From Cylindrotheca closterium (taxonomy: Eukaryota > Bacillariophyta > Bacillariophyceae > Bacillariales > Bacillariaceae): a stretch of DNA of 64,000 nucleotides. The position numbers were made by a program, and so were the translations under genes. The notes below the pieces were generated by a model that searched no databases, was not told where the DNA came from, and saw nothing but the letters and a program-made list of their open reading frames with translations. The DNA lies in contig CAKOGP040002025.1 of assembly GCA_933822405.4 (NCBI GenBank), positions 124,001-188,000 of the forward strand, given 5' to 3'. Positions 32,623 to 41,574 of this stretch are shown piece by piece. Every line of letters begins with the position of its first letter. The first letter of the stretch is position 1.

Positions 32623-34002
32623 ATGATGGCTACAGGACACCAGAAACAATACGATGCTTCCTACGGTTACGAAGACGCCACACCTGATGTAGCCAATCGT
32701 TATGGACGTCCTTTCACACCACCGCGTGATAACTATAATAATTACCATGAGGAAGCGGGTCCGCGGTACACTCCACCGATTGCTCATGGTGCGGAAGGAC
32801 GGCGTTCCTCTTTCCAAGGTGCTGCCGCACCACCAGCACAATACGTGGATTCTAGTGGCATTAATTTGCACGACTTTGACAATGCTACTTCGTTGACCAT
32901 GGGAGGCCCTCGCAGAGCAACCATGTCCTTTGGAGACAATCTGAATGCTCCTCCTGGCTTTCACAGCGGCAGGTCGCGTTCTGGATCGAATGACTCTGAT
33001 TTCCTAACGTCTTTAATCGGTAATGAAGACGTGAATCCAGCCAACTTGCAGCGCCGGTCCTCGCTGCAGGAAGGCATATACCAACAGAATGACCTTATGA
33101 TGGGTGTCCAAGATCCGATGGCCGAATATCATGCCCATCAACGCCGCAACTCTCTACAAGAAGCCCTTGCTCGGAATGGAACTTCCCCACCCGAGCAAAT
33201 GCATAGACCGCAAAACAAGTGGGACCAGCAGCAGCAACACCACGGTGGCGGTCGCCGATCCTCCTTGCCCAATACCATGGGCCAAAGAGGATCCATGGGA
33301 TACGGCCAAGGCGGTGGTGGTGGTGGTGGTCATCGTTACGATCAAGGAGGTTACGGCGGCGGCTATCCCCAGCAACCAAGAGCTCCCCAACCCACTGGTC
33401 CTCTCTATACAGTCAAGCTAAAGCGCAACCAACGAAGCTTTGTCCTCGGTCCTCGTATCAAGTCCAAGCTCGTCACGGGTACCTACGTCAAGGTGGAAGC
33501 CGACCGTGGCGAAGATCTAGGTATTGTCATTGGGGAAGCCAGTCCAGATTCTTTGGAAATCCCCTCTCGTCGTGCTTCGTATGGTGGCTTTGAACCACCC
33601 CGTCGCAACAACAGTGGCCGCGAGTCACGAGATCAACCCAAGAAAATCTTGAGATTGGCCACTCGAGAAGAGGTTGCTCTACTAGCAACCAGACGCCAAG
33701 AAGAAGACGAAATGCACCAACTCTGTGTTCAAAAGGTCCGCGAACGCGGTTTGGACATGCGCATTGTCGATGCGGAATACCAATTTGACCGCAACAAGCT
33801 GACCTTTTATTTTGAAGCTGAACGGCGTGTGGACTTTAGGGATTTGGTCCGCGAGTTGTTTATGATTTGCGGGACCCGTATTTGGATGTGCCAAATCAAT
33901 ACCTATGCCACGTCCACGGCGTCGCGCCCATCCAATGAGACTCATGAGGAAGAGGATCACAGCGAGCCCATTATTGCGCCGCCCAGCGAGTTTTTGGGTT
34001 AA
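32623..34002 (+). CDS. PSP1 C-terminal domain protein
   Basis: The gene is a single exon of 459 residues, starting at the first of two adjacent ATGs. The N-terminal 270 residues are disordered: a YGYEDATPD motif near residue 14, several RRxSL/S-type sites resembling basophilic-kinase targets (for example RRSSLQE, RRNSLQE), then Gln, His and Gly runs. The C-terminal 190 residues form a PSP1 domain, with YVKVEADRGEDLGIVIGE, ILRLATREEVALL, VRERGLDMRIVDAEYQFD, KLTFYFEAERRVDFRDLVREL and TRIWMCQ. PSP1-domain proteins occur in bacteria (YaaT) and in eukaryotes, where yeast PSP1 suppresses DNA polymerase alpha and other mutants. The molecular role here is unknown. The repeated RRxS sites suggest regulation by phosphorylation, which is an inference. 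Confidence 0.85.
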   Translation: MMATGHQKQYDASYGYEDATPDVANRYGRPFTPPRDNYNNYHEEAGPRYTPPIAHGAEGRRSSFQGAAAPPAQYVDSSGINLHDFDNATSLTMGGPRRATMSFGDNLNAPPGFHSGRSRSGSNDSDFLTSLIGNEDVNPANLQRRSSLQEGIYQQNDLMMGVQDPMAEYHAHQRRNSLQEALARNGTSPPEQMHRPQNKWDQQQQHHGGGRRSSLPNTMGQRGSMGYGQGGGGGGGHRYDQGGYGGGYPQQPRAPQPTGPLYTVKLKRNQRSFVLGPRIKSKLVTGTYVKVEADRGEDLGIVIGEASPDSLEIPSRRASYGGFEPPRRNNSGRESRDQPKKILRLATREEVALLATRRQEEDEMHQLCVQKVRERGLDMRIVDAEYQFDRNKLTFYFEAERRVDFRDLVRELFMICGTRIWMCQINTYATSTASRPSNETHEEEDHSEPIIAPPSEFLG

Positions 34003-34534
34003 GTATACACAGTAATGGGGAGAAGGATTAACAGTAAGGAAGGAAGGAAGGAAGGAAGGCAGTGTAGAGGTGGATGGAAGGAAGAGGAAATTTGGATATA
34101 CAACAATACAGTGTATACAAATACAATATAGAAAGAAAGAAGAGATACTATAATCGCTTACTATACACTACAAAAATATTATTTCTTTACACAGTACGAT
34201 TGCATGCATTCTTATACCTTTACGGTAACGAATGCAACATATTGTCGCTCATATGGCCCAGAGAGTCTTGTGCATAGAGGTCTTCGTCGTCCTTGCAGTG
34301 GCAGAGTTTTTAGCTTCCTTGATTGCCCGGATCCAAGCTGACGAAAAGCATCGGTTTGCGAAAAAGGGTGTTCCCTCATGGCCATTTGGCACCACACATT
34401 CAAGCATAGTGCTTTCCGCACCTGCCAACTCAGAAACTAGCCGTGATATGATGGAAGAATTGGAAACACAACAAAGTATTGGAGAGGGCGTTTGACGATG
34501 CATTAGTGGTATTTTAAAAAAAACATTTCTACTA
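34003..34534. other. convergent intergenic region
   Basis: It contains a GGAA-type microsatellite (GAAGGAAGG units, about 34037-34058). A plus frame (34232-34495, 87 codons) and a minus frame (34249-34551, 100 codons) overlap each other. Neither shows a motif, and the minus one overlaps the end of the Gln-rich gene, so neither is annotated as a gene. Confidence 0.4.
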
Positions 34535-35329
34535 CTATACCCAGTATCCATCCACTAAAGAATCCTCTTGGATTGCCACCACTGGATAGTCCCCTTTGGC
34601 ATCCATTAGCTGTTTTTTCAGGACCCCTTCCTGTATGAGATCGTCGATCCAGTATCCATCTTCTAAAGAAATTTTCCCGAGGGAGGCTTCCCCATCGACG
34701 CCATCCTCTTGTAGAAAGCTGTCTTTGCTTTTTGACTTCGCTGCAAATTCTGAATTGTTCTTTCTGTCAATCCTCATCTTTTTCGCAACTTGTTCATCCC
34801 TTTGGGGCCGTGGTCTTGGACGCAAGCTCCTTCGCAGTTTTGGTAACGACACCCGATCCTTTGTTTGTTGTTGTGCTGTTTTTCGCCGCTTTCTTTGTTT
34901 GTGTTGTTGCTGCTGTGATGGGGATCGCTTTTCGGCTTGATTCTCTGTTTTGTCATCTGAAAGCTTATGATTTTGGGGTTGCTTTGGTTGGGTCTGTGAC
35001 TGCTTCAGTTCGTCTTTTTGTGGTAGCTCTTGTGTCTGCTGTTCAGGTAGGCGGTTATGTACGTTCGGCTGCGCTTTCTGTCCAAGCATATTTTGATAGA
35101 TACGTTGCTGCAGAATCCTTTGTTGGATATATTGTTGCTGAAGTCGAGTCGATTCCTCTTCCCAAAGCAGTTGATGATAGATTTTCTGTTGAATGATTTT
35201 CTGTTGCTGTTGTTGTTGGTATTCTATGAAAAGGCGTGGCTGTTCGATTTGCACCTGCCTAAGGATAGCTGAATTCCTCATCTCCCACGCTAGGAGTCTC
35301 TCGTCACTTTCGACCTGCGCCCCGAACAT
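34535..35329 (-). CDS. Gln-rich basic protein of unknown function
   Basis: The protein has 264 residues from ATG 35329. The N-terminal 100 residues are a Gln-rich helix with heptad-like Ile/Leu spacing (IIQQKIYHQLLWEEE, RILQQRIYQNML), probably a coiled coil. The middle is Gln/Lys/Arg-rich with likely nuclear localisation signals (KQRKRRK, LRRSLRPRPRPQR, KKMRIDRK). The C-terminus has two GYW-containing acidic segments (SLEDGYWIDDLIQEG and DSLVDGYWV at the very end). A nuclear regulator is plausible from composition only. No domain recognised. Confidence 0.6.
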   Translation of the reverse strand: MFGAQVESDERLLAWEMRNSAILRQVQIEQPRLFIEYQQQQQQKIIQQKIYHQLLWEEESTRLQQQYIQQRILQQRIYQNMLGQKAQPNVHNRLPEQQTQELPQKDELKQSQTQPKQPQNHKLSDDKTENQAEKRSPSQQQQHKQRKRRKTAQQQTKDRVSLPKLRRSLRPRPRPQRDEQVAKKMRIDRKNNSEFAAKSKSKDSFLQEDGVDGEASLGKISLEDGYWIDDLIQEGVLKKQLMDAKGDYPVVAIQEDSLVDGYWV

Positions 35330-35984
35330 CGTCTTCAATGCTGCTCAGAGACCCGCTTAGTCTCTTTCAGAGCGTGGCGGAAGTCAAACGGCAGTTGCGA
35401 CGCTTCAAGTCTCGTAAATCGCTCACTAGTGTCACCTGATGTAGCCAATGTGTTCAAGCAAACTCAATTTCATTAGATTGAATCCAGCAACGTCACTGGT
35501 ACAGTACTCGTACGGTATAATCCAGAAAGTGTTTCTGTTTCTAATCCAGTTTTTTGAATTCGTCTGGTCAAATAATTCGCAATCGTGTTCATGTTCGTGT
35601 CGCATCGCATCTGAATGAATCAATCGGGCACGTACCGGTACACGTACACGTACATGTGATTAGTTCGAACGGATCGGAAACTCCTGTTCTACAGGACTAC
35701 AAAACCATACCGGTAAACGCACCACTGCTGTGGAGACTGAACTTGAAGAGCATCTACTTCCCCCTTTTTTTACAATCGTTTCTGCAGTAGAACTGCCAAA
35801 CGAAGAGGAGTCTCCCAATCAGTCAGACTCCGCCGTACTAGGATCCTATTATACATCTGTACTTTGTCTATTTTCCTTTATTTTAAAAAGCCACTACACC
35901 TCTACGAAACGAATGTACCGCGCTCTCCAGCAAAGCCAAAACGCAGTTTCGGCCTTCCTTTCCGTCTCTAGACATGTCTATTCC
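35330..35984. other. intergenic region without recognised gene
   Basis: This lies upstream of the Gln-rich gene and downstream of the GH16 gene (both minus). It contains a short GTACCGGTACACGTACACGTACATG stretch near 35634-35657, one of several such palindromic words in this window. A plus frame at 35730-36089 overlaps the GH16 gene and is rejected. Confidence 0.4.
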
Positions 35985-37453
35985 TTATTCCAATTCTCTC
36001 TCGTAGACGTAGGCGCCACGAATCTTCCAATAGGCCTCTGTCAATCGATCTGCTTCATCGTCTATGAAAGCATTACAGGTGAGAACTGAATCGCCATCAA
36101 CATTGAACTTGTCGGCTTCCTTTGGACAATCGGCAGCGAATTTGTTCCCTGCAACAGCACCACAGAATGCAGTATTCAGTACCAATCTCATGTTTTTGAA
36201 ATGATCTGCAGAGCACCCTGATTTATCTCCAATAGCAAAGTACGCATATGGAAGAGGCCAAGTATCTGGATCAGGTAATACACTGGCATCATTGGAAGAT
36301 GCAGTATCCATCGACTCCTGCAAGTTTTCGGGGATGGAATTTCGCTTGAACACCCAAGACTTGATGTAGCCATTTTCTGGGTCCCATTCCAATGCGTAAA
36401 CACCACCGCCAACTTCGTTCATTGGTTCCCCGATGGTACCTTGTTCCTTGCTCACAATAATGCATCCTTGGTTCGCCCATTGATGTGGTGCCATCACCCA
36501 GCAATTGTCAGCTTCCACTCTATTGAAGGTATTGAGTTTTCCGGTAAAAGTGTCTGGAATTCCAGTTGCCGAATCAAATTTTCCAGTCATTGCATACGCC
36601 GGTACATGCGCATACATCGAACACTGATCTGAGGTATGGAGAGCTGTCTTTGCCACTGACTGCGAGTTAATTCCTTCAAGAATATCAATTTCGCCATTGT
36701 CTGGCCATGTGGATTCATCCGTGAGCCAAAATGCGGGCCACACGCCACAACCAGCGGGCATGTGCTCGACGTCCAATAAGAACAATCCACGGTCGAATCG
36801 CTGTTTCCCTTCCAACCGAATACTCTCTCGGAAACCACCGTCGGCACCTGTTGCCGTTTCAAGATACACAGACTCTTTTCCACTCTCTGGATCTAGGGAG
36901 AAATCGATCAAACCCAACTCGTCCGCTCGTTCTCTGCTCACATAGGTTTGGTAACCAGCTAACAGTCAATCAAAGGAGAGGGAAACTGTCAGAATTTGTT
37001 TCAAAAAGGGAAAAAATGACAATGGTACACGCAGCCTCAGACAATTACGCACCGGATCCAAGAGAGTCAGCGCCATCATAGAAATCATAATAGTTGAAGA
37101 AGCTGCTCACAAACAGAGGGTGAGAATAATGTCGAGGAATTATGTCAAGGGTACTTGGCCGTGTGCGAGACCAACAATAGAACTACGTACTCTTTTCCAC
37201 TCTGGACCTCAACGATTTTATAAGGCCCCTTCGGTTGTCCATTCGCCAAGGGTGGTCTGATTATGAAAAGCAAAAGGCCGACGATAGCGATAATTGCGGC
37301 GCAACCCAAGAGAACTTTTGTTGTGGACTTGCACCTTGTTGTTGATGTTGTCTCTTGTTGATCGCCATCCTCCGCGGACGAAGAACCTTTGCCAAGTAAG
37401 AAAGATTTTTCTCCGTCTCCAGATTCCGTTCCTTCCAATCCTCGAGGTGGCAT
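35985..37453 (-). CDS. membrane-anchored glycoside hydrolase family 16 protein (beta-glucanase-like)
   Basis: Three exons (37453-37191, 37102-37053, 36958-35985) give 428 residues; the 50-nt middle exon restores a GKDFFNYYDFYDGADSLGSA reading. Residues 1-45 are polar and cytosolic. Residues about 49-66 (VLLGCAAIIAIVGLLLFII) are a type II signal anchor. The GH16 domain follows, with the catalytic ExDxxE motif in NGEIDILEG and the GVWPAFWL segment that lines the cleft. The sequence is closest in feel to laminarinase or mixed-linkage glucanases of fungal type. In a diatom a natural substrate would be beta-1,3-glucan (chrysolaminarin or wall/callose glucan); hydrolase versus transglycosylase activity cannot be told. 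The gene is divergent from family copy C across a 337-bp shared upstream region. Confidence 0.88.
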
Positions 37454-37790
37454 ATTGATTTGTATCCTGTTGTGATCGACTTCAAACGCTTTGCTTCGTT
37501 CAAAGAACAAAGTTTTGGGTACGAATTCGAAAACAAAGGTGGATATTATTATTTTATCATACGGAGTGTGACGTTGGAGAAATTGGGAGAAATGGGGACG
37601 TCTTTGGTGACGTGTGACGTGTTGACACCTCCTTTTCTCGCTTCCTCCATTCACTGGATGGGACTAAATCTGAATCGTCCACAAGACACGACCAAAATTG
37701 GCCTTCACAACAACTCACAAAATCTCAAAACCAACTCCTACTTGACACTTGACAACACTGATCACGTCAAACTCATTCCTTTCTAATACG
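37454..37790. promoter_or_regulatory. divergent promoter region with three TGACGT motifs
   Basis: The 337-bp spacer separates the starts of the GH16 gene (minus) and family copy C (plus). TGACGT occurs at 37569-37574, 37608-37613 and 37615-37620, with a further GACGTC at 37597-37602. TGACGT is a bZIP/CRE-type core, and in Phaeodactylum such elements mediate CO2/cAMP-responsive transcription. Function here is inferred from motif clustering only. Confidence 0.45.
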
Positions 37791-38660
37791 ATGTTGACCC
37801 AGACCAATTCTTTCCGGAATCCCTTTGAATTGATTGATGAAATGATTGGGGATGTCGAAGTCAATGTCGTCAACAAATTTGCCCAGCGATATGCTGAGGT
37901 GAAGCAAGACTTGCAAGATGGATGGAATGATCCCATCTTGCACGACAGACTTCATTATTTTGGAACATCAACCCCGACAAAGGATGAGGATGGATACCTT
38001 CCGTCACAACTCGAATTGCAAAAGCGCAAGGAAATTCGATCACTGGAGTATTCCTTGAGGTCCTCAGGTGCCGAACGCTTTCTACAGCGACTAAATGGGG
38101 CCACTCAATCCTTGTCAGCCGAAGAATTCTTAAAATACTGCGAGGGACAACCCGAATTGAAAGAATTGACCTTAAAGAAGGAGTTGACTCGAATGCAATA
38201 CACACTATACACACCAGATGGCATCAAATTAACGGATTCAAAGGAAATTGCCAGCTACATTGAGAATGAATCATCTGAACTATCACAACAACACGAATTG
38301 CTTTATCGCGCCAGCAATCAAACCATCTTTGCTGATATTATTGTGGCCTTGACATCTTTTAATGGTCTCATTCGACCCCAGCTTTCCGCTGGGACTTTTG
38401 TCAATGATTCTTCTCTGATACTGGACCTGTCAAGTTCCCAACCACATGTCAGAGGCGAATGCTTTTTGAATGTTTCGATACCCGATGGCCACAATAGTCA
38501 ATTGTCACTCGCCGGAGCCTTGATTGAAGTCTGTTTGTGTCCCGCTCGTAACGAATTCCAGGCCAAAGTCTTGTACCTCAGTCCATGTGGCGAGGAACCT
38601 CTAGCAGAACAGCAAGTCAAGGATGCGGCCAAGTCCTTGGCCGAGATTGCCAGCATGTAG
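37791..38660 (+). CDS. unknown protein, three-member intronless family, copy C
   Basis: The protein has 289 residues from ATG 37791; a longer frame from 37749 starts at TTG and is not used. The N-terminal 100 residues are helical (NPFELIDEMIGDVEVNVV). The shared family block has ELKELTLKKELTRMQYTL, ELLYRASNQTIFADIIVALT, FNGLIRPQLSAGTFV, SQPHVRGECFLNVSIPDG and a Cys-Pro near the end. It is much closer to copy A than to copy B (IFAD, RPQL and AGTFV are all shared with A). Function unknown. The conserved core of alternating hydrophobic residues suggests a compact beta-rich domain, which is inference. It shares its upstream region with the GH16 gene. Confidence 0.78.
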   Translation: MLTQTNSFRNPFELIDEMIGDVEVNVVNKFAQRYAEVKQDLQDGWNDPILHDRLHYFGTSTPTKDEDGYLPSQLELQKRKEIRSLEYSLRSSGAERFLQRLNGATQSLSAEEFLKYCEGQPELKELTLKKELTRMQYTLYTPDGIKLTDSKEIASYIENESSELSQQHELLYRASNQTIFADIIVALTSFNGLIRPQLSAGTFVNDSSLILDLSSSQPHVRGECFLNVSIPDGHNSQLSLAGALIEVCLCPARNEFQAKVLYLSPCGEEPLAEQQVKDAAKSLAEIASM

Positions 38661-39130
38661 GAAAGGTAGTAGAAACACAAAAGATGGGTGCAAATGCTAC
38701 TAGAGCGTGAATTCCATGTTTCCACTCACAGCCTTCCAGTGTGACAATCATGGCGCCTCTTGCTATGGCGGTATGCGTCCACCAACCCAAAGAAATAGCT
38801 TCAACATTATGAAGATTGTATCGATTAGGGAGCTACATTGTATAATATCAATGACATATAAAAAAGAATTAAAGATTGTTATAATAATTGCCTTCAATCC
38901 ATCTATCTCAACACAGCTCATTTCAGGTTTGTACTGTCCTAGCAAAAGGGTTTGAACGGCCGACGATGGACCAACTTGCGCTGACCAGGTGAGCTTAATA
39001 AAATGTATTATTCGTACTAGTACTAGTGCCTGCTACCATTACAAGTGTTAGCATTTTAAAATTATTTGTTTTCGTAATGAATCTAGGACCATATACTTTA
39101 TCCGTAAGTATCTTCTTCCCCATTGATGCC
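38661..39130. other. convergent intergenic region
   Basis: This AT-rich spacer lies between family copy C (plus) and the YGYGD-motif gene (minus). It contains a TACTAGTACTAGTG palindromic word near 39015-39028. No gene seen. Confidence 0.4.
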
Positions 39131-40195
39131 TCACATCGACATTCGGCGCATGGCTCGTCTGGTCTCTCTAAGGTATTCCTCAACCTCTCGTGCATCTCGT
39201 CGAGCTCGCACCCTGGCGTCGATCTTGCTATCAACAGCTGACAGAATGTACAGGTCGGAAATCTGGGACTCATCAAACGCGCAGTTGTCATACTGAATGT
39301 CTTGGGCATCCATCACCATGTCGATCGCTGTATCCACTCGCTTTTCCATTCTGTCCTCATCCAAGATATTTTCGAGTCCCCGAGTGTCAATAGTTTTGCA
39401 ACCCTTCTTCACTTTGTTGGCGTCACGATAGACTTCCATGGCAATGTCCTTGAATTCTTGCGCTTGGAACCATAGCTCTTCCTTCTTACCATCCATCTCC
39501 GTGACTTTTTCAACGTGCTTGACGTCGACTTTTTCAATGAAGTTTATGGAACGCCTTCTCTTGATTGTCTTCTCTTGGCAGGGCAATTGGACCTCGATTT
39601 CATCCCCCACACAGAGGGATGCGCGACTGTGGGAGGAGCCATTCATTTGCTTCAAAGAACTTCGGCGAACAAACTTAGATCGTGACGTTGGTTGCTGTCT
39701 CCTCCTGTCACTGTCAGGGATAGCATCGCCATAACCATAGTCAACTATTTGCTTGGCACTGTCGGGCATAGCGTCGCCGTAGCCATAGTCAGTATCACCT
39801 TCTTGAGCCTTCTTCTTTTCGTTCATGATACCAAACTCAGTCGCCACTTCTTCGTCCTCCCTTATATCATCAAGAGAGATTTCACCATCCGTCATACTTG
39901 CACTGCTTGCAGACATGTGCCCATAAAGATACGAGAAGCTCTGTTCCACTTCGTCTTCGTCATGATCACATTTTTCGTCCTCCTTCTCCTCATCACTGAG
40001 ATCCTCTTCTTCGTAGAAGCTCAAGGAATCATCATCGTCAGTCAGCTCCGAAGTAACTGAGCCTCCAGCAACAACATCATGATGGTCACTTCCTTCCCCT
40101 GATTCCAAGAAGGCCTTTCGATTTGCTAAAACAGGCTTCTCGTTCTCGCGAGAAGAAGAAGATCTGGGATCAGAGATGGATTGCTGGATGGTCAT
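39131..40195 (-). CDS. acidic diatom-type protein with YGYGD motifs
   Basis: The gene encodes 354 residues from ATG 40195 (the open frame extends upstream, but the extra 55 residues look non-coding). The N-terminal half is acidic. It contains DYGYGDAMPDSAKQ and DYGYGDAIPDS, two copies of a motif that also appears as YGYEDATPD in the PSP1 gene of this window. The middle has a basic stretch (KTIKRRRSINFIEKVDV). The C-terminal half is helical, with WFQAQEFKDIAMEVYRDAN and a TRGLENILDE segment followed by long charged helices. The hydrophobic-aromatic plus RGL layout resembles the two small genes at 45147 and 46693, suggesting one superfamily. No enzyme motif; function unknown. Confidence 0.7.
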   Translation of the reverse strand: MTIQQSISDPRSSSSRENEKPVLANRKAFLESGEGSDHHDVVAGGSVTSELTDDDDSLSFYEEEDLSDEEKEDEKCDHDEDEVEQSFSYLYGHMSASSASMTDGEISLDDIREDEEVATEFGIMNEKKKAQEGDTDYGYGDAMPDSAKQIVDYGYGDAIPDSDRRRQQPTSRSKFVRRSSLKQMNGSSHSRASLCVGDEIEVQLPCQEKTIKRRRSINFIEKVDVKHVEKVTEMDGKKEELWFQAQEFKDIAMEVYRDANKVKKGCKTIDTRGLENILDEDRMEKRVDTAIDMVMDAQDIQYDNCAFDESQISDLYILSAVDSKIDARVRARRDAREVEEYLRETRRAMRRMSM

Positions 40196-41574
40196 GTTGA
40201 CCAGATTTTTTTGGTAGAAATTGTGAGAAGAGCGGTACAAGGTGAAAACAATTGGCTTCCCACATGAAAAATATGCCACAATGACCAAAGAGACTCCGAG
40301 GTTTTTTTGTACCATAGTACCAGGTACTCGCGAACTCTGAATGGAAAATAAACGACACAAAAGAACCCGGGACGGCCGGGAAAATCAATATTTACTCTTA
40401 AGAATTGTATGCTAAATTTCTATTTCCCGGCCGTTCCCGCTTTTCGCGTGTTTTCTAAACTGTGCATGTCAAAAACTATCGCACAGAAACCTTGAGCAAT
40501 GAGGAAAACCTCACTCTCGGAATTCTATTCAATATTATAAAAGTAAGGCCGAAGGAAATCGAAAGTCTCAAACCTTCTGGGCTGAAGAGAGGAGGTCTGG
40601 TCATTGGTGCATTCATAGAGTACTAACACTTGCGGACCATTCGTTCGTGAGTGACCCTAGCTCAAGAGCCCATAATTCGCACGACACAGAGGCTCTTTTG
40701 TGTCTCACTACAGTACCAGTACCTCGTATGTACTTCACCACTAAGGTCAGAAGATACTGTAGTAGCGACGCGCAAAAGACTTTAAAAAAAATGGAGGACA
40801 TCACTGTGGTACGGTACGGTAGCTATGCGTCAGAGACCTAACGGGTACAGGTAATTCCACAAGAAATCCTAACAGAAAAAGAACCCAGACCTCAATAAAC
40901 TTGGAACACGAGAAACGACTTTTCATGGTGTCGAAAGAGCAAAATTTGTACCTAGAAAGAAGAGGAAGTTATATCATATGAAACTAAACACAATTCTTCC
41001 CACTCGCCATCTCGATCTTCAAAATATCTGAGGAATCACAATCAAATAGGATAGCATTACTAGATAAGGTGCCACTTTCAGACTGTCGACAAGAGCGAAG
41101 CTTACCCCCCAAGAAGGGGAGCAAATTTTCCATCACCACGCCGCCGTGTCGTGCCACTCGGATTGTTATTGCCAGCAGTGGTGTCATTACGATCTCATCT
41201 AAAAAAACACAGCTAAAAGTAGCTCTACCATCGTGCATCATCCCACAGCAGCCCAGTCTCGAATTATCTTTCATTTATACCATCGAGCAAGGTCGACTAG
41301 CGTTTCAATCCTATTCGAACCAATATTTTAAAATGCCCGTCGTGCCGCAATGAAGATCAAGCAAACTGCGTCTTTCCAATGATGACCAATGACCACAACA
41401 ATAATGAATAATACAGTCCTCAATTCCTCCAATCTCCAATCTCATCTGGTCTGTCACTGCTTTCGACCGCCACCCACGACTGACTAATTGAAGTTGTGAA
41501 TGATTGATTGATTGATTGATTCGACTTTAAGCTCACATAATTATTGCAATCACACATCATCAAAATCATTCTTC
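40196..41574. other. divergent intergenic region without firm gene
   Basis: It contains the palindromic element at 40371-40437, several GTACC-type palindromes (40315-40327, 40712-40723), and a TTGA/GATT microsatellite at 41503-41520. Overlapping plus (41069-41353) and minus (40984-41274) frames of about 95 codons show no motif and are not called. Confidence 0.35.
40371..40437 (-). repeat. palindromic (MITE-like) short element
   Basis: The ends are inverted copies: GGACGGCCGGGAAAA on the left and TATTTCCCGGCCGTTCC on the right, with an AT-rich centre containing AAGAATTGTATGCTAAATT. A partial copy in opposite orientation lies at 7902-7951. It is too small to encode anything. It may be a deletion derivative of a transposon, or a structured regulatory or transcribed element. 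Confidence 0.55.

Noticed and set aside
34232..34551. overlapping plus and minus frames of 87 and 100 codons
   Set aside because: They exclude each other, have no motifs, and the minus one overlaps the adjacent gene's end.
40984..41353. overlapping plus and minus frames of about 95 codons
   Set aside because: No recognisable domain and no splice-supported extension.
41503..41520. TTGA/GATT repeat considered as the start of the MORN gene frame
   Set aside because: The longest frame begins at a TTG there; the first ATG at 41575 is preferred.
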